This document shows positions 9,140-18,701 of a stretch of DNA of 64,000 bases, piece after piece (the stretch's first letter is position 1; every line of letters starts with the position of its first letter). Origin of the DNA: Bradyrhizobium sp. CCBAU 51765 (GTDB lineage: Bacteria; Pseudomonadota; Alphaproteobacteria; Rhizobiales; Xanthobacteraceae); NCBI RefSeq assembly GCF_015291725.1, contig NZ_CP030038.1, positions 3,585,001 through 3,649,000 on the forward strand, in the 5' to 3' direction. The notes under the pieces are model-generated. The model did no database searches and was not told where the DNA came from. It saw only the letters and a program-made list of their open reading frames with translations. The position numbers and the translations under genes are program-made.

Positions 9140-9154
9140 TTGTGCGACGCACAA
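9140..9154. promoter_or_regulatory. Upstream phasin operator TTGTGC-GAC-GCACAA
   Basis: A perfect 15-bp dyad (six-base arms, three-base spacer) placed just upstream of the phasin -35 box. Its core is the reverse complement of the dyad at 4059-4071. It fits the TGC-N3-GCA core recalled for PhaR. Within 8859-9244 no gene is visible; this promoter region is the only recognisable content. Confidence 0.6.
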
Positions 9155-9159
9155 GATTC

Positions 9160-9187
9160 TTGACATTTTTGTGCGTTGCACTATTTT
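9160..9187 (+). promoter_or_regulatory. Phasin promoter (-35 TTGACA, -10 TATTTT)
   Basis: A perfect sigma-70 -35 hexamer TTGACA (9160-9165) and a -10-like TATTTT (9182-9187) are separated by 16 bases, about 57 bases upstream of the phasin ATG. The second dyad sits inside the spacer, so a protein bound there would exclude RNA polymerase. Confidence 0.6.
9171..9181. promoter_or_regulatory. Second phasin operator GTGC-GTT-GCAC
   Basis: An 11-bp perfect dyad between the -35 and -10 hexamers. It lies 29 bases centre-to-centre from the dyad at 9140-9154, close to three helical turns, which would allow two repressor dimers to bind side by side. Confidence 0.55.
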
Positions 9188-9244
9188 TGGGCGGAGTCAG
9201 GGAGCCGGGGCTTCCCGACGCGAGCCAGGGAAAAGGATTCCGAC

Positions 9245-9583
9245 ATGTTCAAGGTTGAAGACTTTCAGAGCTACGGGAAAGAGCAGTTCGAGCAGTGCGT
9301 TGCTTCCGCGACCTCGGTGCAGCACGGCCTCCAGGCGATCGCCAGTGCCTATGGCGACTACACCAAGAAGTCGTTCGAAGACACCAAGTCCTTCGTCGAG
9401 AAGCTTTCCGGCGTGAAGTCGCTGGACAAGGCGATGGAAGCGCAGACCGATTTTGCCCGTTCCGCCTACGAGACCTTCGTTGCGGAATCGCAGAAGATCG
9501 CCGGCCTCTACAGCGACCTCGCCAAGCAGGCGTTCAAGCCGGTCGAGACCATCGTGTCGAAGTTCACCCCGGCCGCGAACTGA
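9245..9583 (+). CDS. Phasin family protein
   Basis: A 112-residue amphipathic helical protein of the phasin family, which coats polyhydroxybutyrate granules in the cytoplasm and influences their size and number. The pattern FKVEDFQSYGKEQFEQC...[53 protein letters not shown] is typical, quoted here only in short pieces: FQSYGKEQFEQ, SFVEKLSGVKS, DFARSAYETFV. The ATG at 9245 follows AGGGAAAAGGA. Two dyads in the promoter point to tight repression, probably by PhaR. A 30-bp perfect palindromic terminator follows. Confidence 0.92.
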   Translation: MFKVEDFQSYGKEQFEQCVASATSVQHGLQAIASAYGDYTKKSFEDTKSFVEKLSGVKSLDKAMEAQTDFARSAYETFVAESQKIAGLYSDLAKQAFKPVETIVSKFTPAAN

Positions 9584-9607
9584 TCCGCTCAACTCGCTCC
9601 TGGAATT

Positions 9608-9637
9608 AAAAGCCCGGCCAGATCTGGCCGGGCTTTT
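9608..9637 (+). terminator. Perfect 30-bp palindromic terminator after the phasin gene
   Basis: The arm AAAAGCCCGGCCAGA is followed immediately by its exact reverse complement, ending in TTTT. It works in principle in both directions. It lies 25 bases after the phasin stop. Confidence 0.88.
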
Positions 9638-10736
9638 CGTTTGTGGATACGGATGAGAATGACTTCGCGACGCGCAGCTTGGAAATCTGCGTCAAGGTGT
9701 TCTTGAACGCGTCCGATGTCTGAGAGGCACTCCGGATCATTTGGAAGTTCCCACTGGTCGGGCAATCCTGCAGCGCTCGAGGTTTTGCGTCCGCCTTGTT
9801 GATGTTGACTTGGATCGTGAAGATCGTGGCGCGATCCGGCCGCGGCCAAGTTGAAGGCGAATGCAAACGTCGCCCGTCTGCCTGTCATAGTCGGACAAGG
9901 CGCCGACCATGTCCTTTGGCCGCGGCTTGCGTGACCGTCATTTTGCCGCTCTCGGCCATCGATCCTGTTATTCAGAACCATCGCCAGCGCGTGCGGGTAT
10001 TTCCCCATGCCGCAGTAGAACTCGCGATGTGCGGGTGTCCGCCGTCGACATCGTGCGGGTGCGACCAGTGTAGCGGCCAGTAAACTAGGATCTTGCCTCA
10101 GACTCGATCGTTGGTCAGACCTTTGAAAACCATCAACGCCGAATCCAACGCGACCTGCAGCGAGGGACGTGCTTGCACTGCGCGGCTGTAGTTCACCGCG
10201 GCACTGAAGGTCAGCGTGGGCACCCGGGGCGGCTGAGGAGGGGCAGGCGAGACTGGCCGTCCCCGAAATCTGTGTTCTGCCCGATTTCGCGGCATGCCAT
10301 TGAACGGCAGGTCATTTGGACCGTAGAAGCCCGGAGCCATCCGCGAAAAACCGTCGCAGGCTGGTTAACGGCCGGGTTCCTGGTCAACATGTTCTAAACA
10401 TGCCGGGCGGAAATTTTTGTCAAATCGGTCCGGATTGATTAACCTGACGAGATCGCCCGGACCGGGAATCGCGACTGCCCACAGCCGCATCGGCCCGATC
10501 TCCGCATGCTTGCGGCCAGCCGTGGGCAGGCCCATATTGCTGGCGAACGGTCCGGCTCGAGCCGGATGTGTCGGGAGCGGCGATCCAACAAGGCGGCGCG
10601 CCTGCGCCAGGCTCCGAAGGGCGGAGTCGCGCGGCGACCGCAATGCGCTTCCGTGGGGAATTTGAACGCCTGTGCCATGCCGCAATTGACTTTCAGTATC
10701 GACCTGTCCGCGCCAGCCGCCGCCGACGCTCCTCGC
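9638..10736. other. 1.1-kb region without a supportable gene
   Basis: Between the phasin terminator and clpS no reading frame has convincing protein character. Minus-strand frames of 60-140 codons exist but run through the terminator or are Pro/Arg-rich. One stretch (about 9960-10050, minus strand) reads REFYCGMGKYPHALAMVLNN, which looks more protein-like than its surroundings, so the region may hold a decayed gene. Nothing else was recognised. Confidence 0.4.
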
Positions 10737-11069
10737 ATGAGCAATGACGAGAACCGTTCGGGCAGCCCCTCGGGTCCGAACACTTCGGTCATCACCAAGG
10801 TCAAGCCCAAGACCAAACGGCCGAACCTGTATCGCGTGCTGATCCTGAACGACGACTACACGCCGATGGAATTCGTCGTCCACGTGCTGGAGAAGTTCTT
10901 CAACAAGGACGTCGAAGCGGCGACCAAGATCATGCTGCACGTCCATCATCACGGCATCGGCGAGTGCGGCGTGTTCACCTATGAGATCGCCGAGACCAAG
11001 GTGACGCAGGTGATGGACTTTGCCCGCAAGCACCAGCATCCACTGCAATGCGTGATGGAAAAGAAGTAG
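10737..11069 (+). CDS. clpS: ATP-dependent Clp protease adaptor ClpS
   Basis: A 110-residue adaptor that delivers N-degron substrates to the ClpAP protease in the cytoplasm. The family core [18 protein letters not shown], with the substrate-binding NDD and Met, is at about residues 31-48, and the ClpA-contacting region [19 protein letters not shown] is further on. The ATG at 10737 gives a typical short flexible N-terminus; an ATG 20 codons upstream (10677) is also possible. clpA lies 287 bases downstream on the same strand, the usual partner order. Confidence 0.95.
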   Translation: MSNDENRSGSPSGPNTSVITKVKPKTKRPNLYRVLILNDDYTPMEFVVHVLEKFFNKDVEAATKIMLHVHHHGIGECGVFTYEIAETKVTQVMDFARKHQHPLQCVMEKK

Positions 11070-11356
11070 GACGCCTTGCGGCGCGTTTGAAGCCGGCTCT
11101 TGTGCAAGTCGCGGCGTGATTGCTGCAGTCACGGCTGCGCGCGAGTCCCGTTGCCGCCGGAAACTACGGAATTTCGCGCCGGCGCCGATCCTGCCCAAAT
11201 CGGAACGGGTTTTGCATTGAAAATACCGCAGGTGTGTCGCCGCCGAGTCGCGGAACCGGTCTTTCGCCGCGGTCTTGTATAACTATATGTGACAAAGGTT
11301 GTTGTTGCCTGACCGGGCGAGGACGATCATGATGGTGGGGGCCATAGAGGACGCGA

Positions 11357-13765
11357 ATGCCGACTTTTTCCCAAAGCCTTGAACAATCCCTGCATCGTGC
11401 GCTGGCGATCGCAAACGAGCGTCATCACCAATACGCGACGCTCGAGCATCTTTTGCTCTCACTGATCGACGACTCCGATGCAGCCGCCGTCATGCGCGCC
11501 TGCAGCGTCGATCTCGACAAGCTCCGCACGAGCCTCGTCAACTACCTTGAGACCGAATTCGAGAATCTGGTGACGGATGGCGCCGACGACGCCAAGCCGA
11601 CCGCTGGTTTCCAGCGCGTGATCCAGCGCGCGGTGATCCACGTGCAATCCTCCGGTCGCGAAGAGGTGACCGGCGCCAACGTGCTGATCGCGATCTTTGC
11701 CGAGCGCGAGAGTCATGCCGCGTATTTCCTGCAGGAGCAGGACATGACGCGCTATGACGCGGTCAACTACATCAGCCACGGCATTGCCAAGCGGCCGGGC
11801 GTGTCCGAGGCGCGCCCCGTGCGCGGCGTCGACGAGGAGACCGAGACCAAAGGCAGCGAGGACGCCAAGAAGAAGGGCGAGGCGCTCGAGACCTATTGCG
11901 TCAACCTCAACAAGAAGGCGCGCGACGGCAAGATCGACCCGGTGATCGGACGCAATTCCGAGATTAACCGCGCGATCCAGGTGCTGTGCCGCCGCCAGAA
12001 GAACAACCCGCTGTTCGTCGGCGAAGCCGGCGTCGGCAAGACCGCGATTGCGGAGGGCCTTGCCAAGCGCATCGTCGACAGCGAGGTGCCTGAGGTGCTT
12101 GCGGCCGCGACCGTGTTCTCGCTGGACATGGGCACGCTGCTCGCGGGCACGCGCTATCGCGGCGACTTCGAGGAGCGCCTCAAGCAGGTGCTGAAGGAGC
12201 TCGAGGCGCATCCCAACGCCATCCTGTTCATCGACGAGATCCACACCGTGATCGGTGCGGGCGCCACGTCGGGCGGGGCGATGGATGCTTCGAACCTGCT
12301 CAAGCCGGCGCTGGCGTCGGGCACCATCCGCTGCATGGGCTCGACCACCTACAAGGAATATCGCCAGCACTTCGAGAAGGACCGCGCGCTGGTGCGGCGC
12401 TTCCAGAAGATCGACATCAACGAGCCGACCGTCGAGGACGCGATTGCGATCCTCAAGGGCCTCAAGCCGTATTTCGAGGACTACCACCGGCTGAAGTACA
12501 CCAACGAGGCGATTGAAGCCGCCGTTCAACTCTCCTCACGCTACATCCACGACCGCAAGCTGCCGGACAAGGCGATCGACGTGATCGACGAGTCGGGTGC
12601 GGCGCAGATGCTGGTCGCCGAGAACAAGCGCAAGAAGACCATCGGCATCAAGGAGATCGAGACCACGATCGCCTCGATGGCGCGGATCCCGCCGAAGAGC
12701 GTGTCGAAGGACGACGCCGAGGTGCTCAAGCATCTCGAGCAGACCCTGAAGCGCACCGTCTTCGGTCAGGACAAGGCGATCGAGTCGCTTGCCGCCTCGA
12801 TCAAGCTCGCACGCGCGGGCCTGCGCGAGCCGGAGAAGCCGATCGGCTGTTACCTCTTCTCCGGTCCCACCGGCGTCGGCAAGACGGAAGTGGCAAAACA
12901 GCTCGCGGCGTCGCTCGGCGTCGAGCTCCTGCGCTTCGACATGTCCGAATACATGGAGCGGCACACCGTGTCGCGCCTGATCGGCGCGCCTCCCGGCTAT
13001 GTCGGCTTCGATCAGGGGGGCCTGCTGACCGACGGCGTCGACCAGCATCCGCATTGCGTGGTGCTGCTCGACGAAATCGAGAAGGCGCATCCCGACCTCT
13101 ACAACGTGCTGCTGCAGATCATGGATCACGGCCGGCTCACCGACCACAACGGCAAGCAGGTCAACTTCCGTAACGTGATCCTGATCATGACCACGAACGC
13201 GGGTGCTTCGGATCTCGCCAAGCAGGCGTTCGGCTTCACCCGTTCGAAGCGGGAAGGCGACGACCACGAGGCGATCAACCGGCAGTTCGCGCCGGAATTC
13301 CGCAACCGTCTGGATGCCATCGTCTCGTTCGGCCATCTCAGCGTCGAGGTGATCGGCACCGTGGTCGAGAAGTTCGTGCTTCAGCTCGAAGCGCAGCTCG
13401 GCGATCGCGACGTCACGATCGAGCTGTCCGAGCCGGCCAAGACCTGGCTGGTCCAGCACGGCTACGACGAGCAGATGGGCGCGCGCCCGATGGCCCGCGT
13501 GATCCAGGAGCACATCAAGAAGCCGCTGGCCGACGAGGTGCTGTTCGGCAAGCTGAAGGGCGGCGGTCACGTCCGCGTTGTTCTCGTCAAGGACGAGGCC
13601 GACGAGACCAAGGAGAAGATCGGCTTCGAGTTCGTCGAGGGGCCGGTCACGCCGAAGCAGGAGAAGCTGCCCGGTGCTCGCAAGCGTCCGCCGGGCAAGT
13701 CGAAGCCGGGCGGTCCCGGCGGCTCGAAGGGGCCGACCTCCAAGGGCCCGCTGGTCAAGGCTTGA
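11357..13765 (+). CDS. clpA: ATP-dependent Clp protease ATP-binding subunit ClpA
   Basis: An 802-residue AAA+ unfoldase that pairs with ClpP to degrade proteins. It has an N-terminal Clp_N double repeat (about 1-150, the ClpS docking domain), a first AAA module with Walker A GEAGVGKT at 222-229, and a second with Walker A GPTGVGKT at 503-510. The second-module signature is [20 protein letters not shown]. The last 40 residues are a Gly/Pro/Lys tail that is longer than in E. coli. The clpS gene is immediately upstream and a bidirectional terminator follows. Confidence 0.97.
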   Translation: MPTFSQSLEQSLHRALAIANERHHQYATLEHLLLSLIDDSDAAAVMRACSVDLDKLRTSLVNYLETEFENLVTDGADDAKPTAGFQRVIQRAVIHVQSSGREEVTGANVLIAIFAERESHAAYFLQEQDMTRYDAVNYISHGIAKRPGVSEARPVRGVDEETETKGSEDAKKKGEALETYCVNLNKKARDGKIDPVIGRNSEINRAIQVLCRRQKNNPLFVGEAGVGKTAIAEGLAKRIVDSEVPEVLAAATVFSLDMGTLLAGTRYRGDFEERLKQVLKELEAHPNAILFIDEIHTVIGAGATSGGAMDASNLLKPALASGTIRCMGSTTYKEYRQHFEKDRALVRRFQKIDINEPTVEDAIAILKGLKPYFEDYHRLKYTNEAIEAAVQLSSRYIHDRKLPDKAIDVIDESGAAQMLVAENKRKKTIGIKEIETTIASMARIPPKSVSKDDAEVLKHLEQTLKRTVFGQDKAIESLAASIKLARAGLREPEKPIGCYLFSGPTGVGKTEVAKQLAASLGVELLRFDMSEYMERHTVSRLIGAPPGYVGFDQGGLLTDGVDQHPHCVVLLDEIEKAHPDLYNVLLQIMDHGRLTDHNGKQVNFRNVILIMTTNAGASDLAKQAFGFTRSKREGDDHEAINRQFAPEFRNRLDAIVSFGHLSVEVIGTVVEKFVLQLEAQLGDRDVTIELSEPAKTWLVQHGYDEQMGARPMARVIQEHIKKPLADEVLFGKLKGGGHVRVVLVKDEADETKEKIGFEFVEGPVTPKQEKLPGARKRPPGKSKPGGPGGSKGPTSKGPLVKA

Positions 13766-13783
13766 TCCGCACGCCATGAATTG

Positions 13784-13811
13784 AAAAGGCCGGCTGCGAA
13801 GCCGGCCTTTT
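13784..13811. terminator. Bidirectional terminator between clpA and the lipoprotein gene
   Basis: The perfect 11-base arms AAAAGGCCGGC and GCCGGCCTTTT flank a six-base loop. T-tracts are present on both strands, which suits the two convergent genes on either side. Confidence 0.88.
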
Positions 13812-13837
13812 CTTATGCGGACGCCGAACCAGCGGCA

Positions 13838-14287
13838 TTAGGTTCCAGCCTCCGGCGCGCGTGGCGGCCGTGGCTTTCTCGGAGTGCGCGGTGCGGCGTG
13901 CGGGGTTGACGGCTGCATCGTCACGATCACTGGATTCGGCTTGTGATCGGTGGCCGCCCCCGTTGCGGCATCGACGCCCATGCCGATGAGGCCGCCAGCC
14001 AGGAGATTGCCGGCGAACCCGGCGGCGCCGGTACCCGACACTTCCTTGGTGAGCTGCACCGTCTGGGATTGGTAGCCCTCCTTCTCGAAGGTGATCGTGA
14101 TGTCCGCGCTACGCTTGGCGACGACGGCGCAAGGAGTGGTGCAGGTGGTCGGCACTTCGAGCCCGGAGACCACGGCTTCCACGCCTGACGGTGTTGATGA
14201 GATGCTGATATTCTCGGTCGTGCCACGCGTGACCGACGCGCAGCCGCCCAGCATGACGCTGAGCGCCACAATTCCAAATAAACGCAT
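13838..14287 (-). CDS. PEGA-like lipoprotein
   Basis: A 149-residue secreted lipoprotein with signal peptide MRLFGIVALSVML followed by the lipobox LGGC (Cys at about residue 16). The mature part holds a beta-rich, PEGA-like repeat (ISISSTPSGVEAVVSGLEVP, DITITFEKEGYQSQTVQLTK), a glycine-rich hydrophobic stretch (FAGNLLAGGLIGMGVDAATG) and a Pro-rich tail. PEGA domains are associated with surface layers and cell-envelope binding. The ATG at 14287 places the signal peptide correctly. The role is unknown. Confidence 0.82.
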   Translation of the reverse strand: MRLFGIVALSVMLGGCASVTRGTTENISISSTPSGVEAVVSGLEVPTTCTTPCAVVAKRSADITITFEKEGYQSQTVQLTKEVSGTGAAGFAGNLLAGGLIGMGVDAATGAATDHKPNPVIVTMQPSTPHAAPRTPRKPRPPRAPEAGT

Positions 14288-14413
14288 GAAATGCCCCTGT
14301 CCCGGCGCCACTGAAGCGCAACCAAAGCGGGATGGCAATACGTCATACGTCGCGATAGTTAAGCCGCGCAACAGTTGTGCACGAAAACAGCGGTAGCCCG
14401 GACGTGGTGCCTT

Positions 14414-15835
14414 CTAGTCTCCTCGCAGGCGCTGGTCGTCCTGGACGCGGACGTGCTCGGCGCCGCGCGCGCCCGCGGGAGACAGCCGCAGCATGCTCAG
14501 CACCGCGCCGCAGAGCGCAAATCCGACGCCGACGAGGAGCGCCAGCCTGGTGCCCTCAACCGGATACCGTCCGAGCAGCAGCGCCACCAGCGCTGCCCCC
14601 GTGGTTTGGCCGAGCAGGCGCGCCGTGCCCAGCATCCCGCTGGCGCCGCCGGCGCGCTCGCGCGGGGCGGCCGCGATCATGGTGCGGTTGTTCGGGGTCT
14701 GGAACAGGCCGAAGCCGGCACCGGCCAGCGCCATGCGCCAGATCACGTCGAACGGGGTCGGGCTTGCGGGCAGGAAGGCCAGCGCGGCGAGACCGCAGGC
14801 GAACAGCGTGAGCCCGATGCCGCCGAGCAGGCCGGCCGGATAATGCTCGACGAGGCGGCCGGCGAGGGGGGCCGCGAACGCCACCGCGATCGGCCAGGGC
14901 GTGATCAAGAGGCCCATATGCACGGCCGAATAGCCGAAGCGGCTCTGGAGATAGAAGGGGATCGCGACGAAGGCCAGCATCTGCCCGCAGAATGATGCGA
15001 TCGAGGTCGCTATCGACAGCGCGAACACCGGAATGCGCAACAGATCGACCGGCAAGAGCGGCGAGCTCATGTGGGTTTCGCGATAGATCAGCAGCACGCC
15101 GGCGACGATGGCGATGGCGAATTGTGCGAGGCAGGTGATGGCGGCCTCGCCATGACCGACGCTGTCGACAGCGGCGATGCCGACACCGAACGTGATCGCG
15201 GACAGGCCCGCGCTCTGCCAGTCGAAGGAACGGTTGGCTGGCTTGGTGTGCGGCAGGCTGCGCAGGCCGATCAGGAATGTCACCGCGCCGAGGGGCACGT
15301 TGATGGCGAACAGCCAGGGCCAGCTTCCGACGGCCAGGATACCGGCGGCGAGCGTCGGTCCGACAGCAGCCGAGAAGGCGACCACGAGCGCGTTGAGCCC
15401 GATGCCGCGGCCGAGCTGGCTGCGCGGATAGGTGAAGCGCACCAGCGCCGCGTTGACGCTCATGATGCCGGCCGCGCCAAAGCCCTGGAGGATGCGCGCG
15501 GCCGTCAGCAGCGGCAGCGTGTGCGCCAGCGCGCACAATGCGGAGGCCAGCGTGAACAGCACCAGTCCGACCAGATAGACGCGGCGATAGCCGACGATCT
15601 CGCCGAGCGAAGCCAGTGGCAGCAGTGAGATCGTGATCGCGAGCTGGTAGCCGTTGACGATCCAGATCGAGAAGGCCGGGCTTGCATCGAGGTCGGCCGC
15701 GATCGTCGGCAGCGCGACGTTGGCGATGGCGCTGTCGACCACCGCCATGATGATGCCGAGCGCAATCGTCAGCACCGCCTGGTTGCGCTGTGGCTGCGGC
15801 AGGCCGTCGGCATGCTCGATGGTGGTCGATGACAT
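14414..15835 (-). CDS. MFS drug-efflux transporter (DHA2/EmrB-like)
   Basis: A 473-residue inner-membrane transporter with about 14 hydrophobic segments, typical of the 14-helix DHA2 drug:proton antiporters. The motif-C-like GGIGLTLFACGLAAL region and the motif-A-like LASLGEIVGYRRVYLVG segment after helix 2 support the assignment. No membrane-fusion partner (EmrA) is adjacent, so it may act alone. It is followed downstream by the terminal region of the lipoprotein gene and preceded by a small cytochrome c gene on the same strand. Confidence 0.88.
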   Translation of the reverse strand: MSSTTIEHADGLPQPQRNQAVLTIALGIIMAVVDSAIANVALPTIAADLDASPAFSIWIVNGYQLAITISLLPLASLGEIVGYRRVYLVGLVLFTLASALCALAHTLPLLTAARILQGFGAAGIMSVNAALVRFTYPRSQLGRGIGLNALVVAFSAAVGPTLAAGILAVGSWPWLFAINVPLGAVTFLIGLRSLPHTKPANRSFDWQSAGLSAITFGVGIAAVDSVGHGEAAITCLAQFAIAIVAGVLLIYRETHMSSPLLPVDLLRIPVFALSIATSIASFCGQMLAFVAIPFYLQSRFGYSAVHMGLLITPWPIAVAFAAPLAGRLVEHYPAGLLGGIGLTLFACGLAALAFLPASPTPFDVIWRMALAGAGFGLFQTPNNRTMIAAAPRERAGGASGMLGTARLLGQTTGAALVALLLGRYPVEGTRLALLVGVGFALCGAVLSMLRLSPAGARGAEHVRVQDDQRLRGD

Positions 15836-15919
15836 CGTGAAGCGTGCTTGCTCGAGACGCGGTTGCTGGTCCGCAACCTGATCCGACCCGGGATGGTTCC
15901 AGCCAAAGCCTGCGCAGTT

Positions 15920-16264
15920 TCAGTGCTGTTTCGGCTTCCGTGGTTCCTGAATCGCCTTGAGGTAGCTTACCACGGCCTCGGCGTCGTCTCGGCCGAACCG
16001 AGCCGTGGGCATCGAGCGGTGGATGCTGCTGTAGCCGTCCTGGAGGCGCTGCATGAAGTCGGGGTCGTAGAGTTTGTTCTCGCTGAGGTTCCGGAAGGGC
16101 GGAGCCAGCTCGTTCCGGCTCTTGCCCGTCCTGCCGACCGTATGGCACTCCGCGCACATCCGTTGCAGCATTGCTTCGGCGCGCCGCTGTTCGCGATCCA
16201 GGGCTTGACTTGCCGTGCTCCACAGAACGCCAACGGCCAGCAGCGCTGGCGCGATCCTATTCAT
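15920..16264 (-). CDS. Small c-type cytochrome
   Basis: A 114-residue periplasmic class I cytochrome c. A signal peptide (about 1-21, ending SQA) is followed by the haem-attachment motif CAECH (Cys37, Cys40, His41). The methionine in HRSMPTARF near residue 85 is the likely sixth ligand, and the C-terminal helix VVSYLKAI is typical. It carries electrons between membrane complexes or a periplasmic dehydrogenase; the partner is not obvious here. It lies between an MFS gene and an aldo/keto reductase on the same strand. Confidence 0.88.
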   Translation of the reverse strand: MNRIAPALLAVGVLWSTASQALDREQRRAEAMLQRMCAECHTVGRTGKSRNELAPPFRNLSENKLYDPDFMQRLQDGYSSIHRSMPTARFGRDDAEAVVSYLKAIQEPRKPKQH

Positions 16265-16377
16265 CGCTCATGTCCATCATTCCCGGCGCAGGGCCTTCAC
16301 GGCAAATCGGCGCGGCAGCATCGCGCGTGGCAGCGTGTCACGGCCGACGCAGGCGGGCTTGATGCAGCTCAACTGTC

Positions 16378-17403
16378 CTACACGGCCGGCGGATTCCGCT
16401 CGGTGAAGGTCACGCGCTGGTGCCAATAGGGATAGGGCAGCGTCACCGTGCTCGCGGCATCGAGCTTTGCGACCTGGTCCTTGGTCAAGGACCAGCCGAC
16501 CGCACCGAGATTTTCGCGCAGCTGGGTCTCGTTGCGCGCGCCGATGATCAGCGTCGAAACGGTCGGACGCTGGAGCAGCCAGTTGAGTGCGATCTGCGAG
16601 ACGCTCTTGCCCGTCTCCTTCGCGATTTCGTCGATGGCCTCGACGACACGGTAGACATGTTCGTCCGGCACGGGCGGTCCGAACTCGGCCGTCTTGGGCA
16701 GCCGGCTTACTTCCGGCTTCGGCTGGCCACGGCGGATTTTTCCGGTGAGACGTCCCCATCCGAGCGGCGACCAGACCACGGCACCCAACCCCTGGTCGAG
16801 CCCGAGCGGCATCAACTCCCATTCGTAATCGCGCCCGATCAGCGAATAGTAGGTCTGGTTGGCGACGTAGCGCGGAAAGCCGTGCTTGTCGGCGACGGCG
16901 AGCGATTTCATCAGGTGCCAGCCCGAGAAATTCGAGACGCCGACATAGCGGATCTTGCCGGCGCGCACGAGCACGTCGAGTGTTGCGAGCACCTCTTCAG
17001 GCGGGGTGAAGGCGTCGAAGCCGTGCAGCTGGAACAGGTCGATGCAGTCAGTGCCGAGCCGGCTGAGCGAACCGTCGACGGCCGCGAGCAGATGCTGCCG
17101 CGACGAGCCGATATCGTTGGGGCCCTCGCCGAAGCGGAAGGTCGCCTTGGTCGAGATCAGAACCTTGTCGCGGCGGCCCTTGATTGCTTCGCCAAGCACC
17201 CGCTCGGATTCGCCGAGAGAGTAGACATTCGCGGTGTCGAACATCGACACGCCGGCCTCGAGGCAGATGTCCAGAAGGCGCCGCGCTTCGGTCGCGTCGG
17301 TCGTGCCCCAAGCCGCAAGGCGGCCGACGCCGCCGAAGGTGCCGGTGCCAAGACTGAGGGCGGGCACCATGAGGCCTGAACTGCCCAAGCGTCGGTATTC
17401 CAT
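16378..17403 (-). CDS. Aldo/keto reductase
   Basis: A 341-residue NADPH-dependent oxidoreductase of the AKR superfamily with a TIM-barrel fold. The catalytic tetrad is visible: Asp and Tyr in FDTANVYSLGESE, Lys in KVLISTKAT, and His in DLFQLHGFD. The cofactor-binding C-terminal loop reads LIIGARNETQLREN. The substrate is unknown; such enzymes reduce aldehydes and ketones. The ATG at 17403 (MEYRRLGSSGLMV) is the classical start for this group. An AraC regulator lies 150 bases upstream on the same strand. Confidence 0.93.
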   Translation of the reverse strand: MEYRRLGSSGLMVPALSLGTGTFGGVGRLAAWGTTDATEARRLLDICLEAGVSMFDTANVYSLGESERVLGEAIKGRRDKVLISTKATFRFGEGPNDIGSSRQHLLAAVDGSLSRLGTDCIDLFQLHGFDAFTPPEEVLATLDVLVRAGKIRYVGVSNFSGWHLMKSLAVADKHGFPRYVANQTYYSLIGRDYEWELMPLGLDQGLGAVVWSPLGWGRLTGKIRRGQPKPEVSRLPKTAEFGPPVPDEHVYRVVEAIDEIAKETGKSVSQIALNWLLQRPTVSTLIIGARNETQLRENLGAVGWSLTKDQVAKLDAASTVTLPYPYWHQRVTFTERNPPAV

Positions 17404-17554
17404 CGATGTGCTCCTCGGCTGGCCGCTGGTTGATCGATGCGGCCTTGCGGGCCGATGGTAATGCAAGCAGGCGCTGCGTCCTATCACGCGCTCACATACC
17501 GGCCTTGCTTCGGGATGGCCTGGTCGTGCAGGGGATCGCTGACTGAAAGCGATC

Positions 17555-18511
17555 TCAATGCCGCAACTGGCTCTGCCGGAAGTCGCGCGGCGACATTCCG
17601 AAATGCTCGCGGAAGACGCGGCCGAAATGCGAGAGGTCGTTGAAGCCCCAGCCGAACGCGATCTCGCTGATGTGGCGGTGGGCGAGCACGGGCGAAGCGA
17701 GGTCGCGCCGGCATCGGGCGAGGCGTTCGGCAAGGACATGGCGCTGGAAGGAAGTGTCCTCGTCGGCGAGAAGATCGTTGACGTAGCGCGGCGAGATGCC
17801 GAGCGCGCCGGCGGTCTCCGCGAGCGAGAGGTCGGGATCGGAGAGATGCGCGCGGATGTGCGCCTTCAACCGGTAAAGCAGGGCCGAGCGGTGGGTCGAG
17901 GACGGCAGCGATGTCCTGCCGAGCCGCTCGCTCAAAGCCATGGCGAGCAGATCGACCGCCTGCTCCGACAGCGCGGCGGCGGTGTCCGGGGCCAGCCCGT
18001 CCGCGCTCTGGCAAAGCCGGAAGATGAAATCATAGGCGAGCCGCTCGAGCGGCGCGTCGGCCCCGAACGACATCGCAGTCAGCGTTTCGGTGCCGCCGAG
18101 CCGGCGCCGCAGCATCTCGCGCGGCACCTTGAAGATGGTCTGTGTGAAGGCGTCGTTGAACTTCAGCTCATACGGACGCGTGGTGTCATAGAGCGCGAAC
18201 TCGCCGGGATGGATCACGGTCTCCCGGCCGTCCTGCACAACGCCGCCGCTGCCGCGATTGCCGAGGGCAATGAGAACAAAATCCTGGCCCGAGCGCGCGA
18301 TGCGAGAGGGCGTGCGGAACACGTGCTGGCGGTCCGAGCAGACTTCGGAGCATGCGGCCTTGCCGAGCGAAGCCTGCGTGACCGAGCCGCGAAAGGCGCT
18401 GCCGAGGTCGGACTTGCAGTCAAGGCCGACGAAGACGTCGCAGACGATGTCCTGCCAGAGGGCGAGCCGCCGATAGCCGGGGCTGCCGTCGGTCGTGAAC
18501 TGGATTGTCAT
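17555..18511 (-). CDS. AraC family transcriptional regulator
   Basis: A 318-residue regulator. The N-terminal half is the AraC-binding-like sensor domain seen in NitR/FeaR-type proteins (GETVIHPGEFALYDTTRPYE-like segment near 115). The C-terminal 100 residues carry the double helix-turn-helix: LSLAETAGALGISPRYVNDL and IAFGWGFNDLSHFGRVFREHFG. It is divergent from the nitrilase gene across 190 bases, which suggests it activates the nitrilase in response to a nitrile or its breakdown product. The ATG at 18511 is used because the sequence further upstream is Arg/Gly-rich. Confidence 0.9.
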   Translation of the reverse strand: MTIQFTTDGSPGYRRLALWQDIVCDVFVGLDCKSDLGSAFRGSVTQASLGKAACSEVCSDRQHVFRTPSRIARSGQDFVLIALGNRGSGGVVQDGRETVIHPGEFALYDTTRPYELKFNDAFTQTIFKVPREMLRRRLGGTETLTAMSFGADAPLERLAYDFIFRLCQSADGLAPDTAAALSEQAVDLLAMALSERLGRTSLPSSTHRSALLYRLKAHIRAHLSDPDLSLAETAGALGISPRYVNDLLADEDTSFQRHVLAERLARCRRDLASPVLAHRHISEIAFGWGFNDLSHFGRVFREHFGMSPRDFRQSQLRH

Positions 18512-18701
18512 CTGGACAGCCTCCCTTTCACATCCCGCAAAATCGCCGGGGATCCAGCCTGCCAGAGGCAAATGCCGTACCGGCCCACGGTCCCTTCCCA
18601 GTCGAGTTTTTGTTCCGCCGTGGTCGAGCGCCCGGCCGCCCGGCTTGGCCAAATAGACTGCATCGGACGAGGTTTCCGATCAACCGGCAATGGAGGCGGG
18701 A

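Noticed and set aside
9606..9866. An 86-codon minus-strand frame after the phasin gene
   Set aside because: It reads through the perfect terminator palindrome and lacks a ribosome-binding site or family match.
10098..10340. An 80-codon minus-strand frame before clpS
   Set aside because: Pro/Arg-rich N-terminal half and no ribosome-binding site; too weak to call, though kept in mind as possible gene debris.
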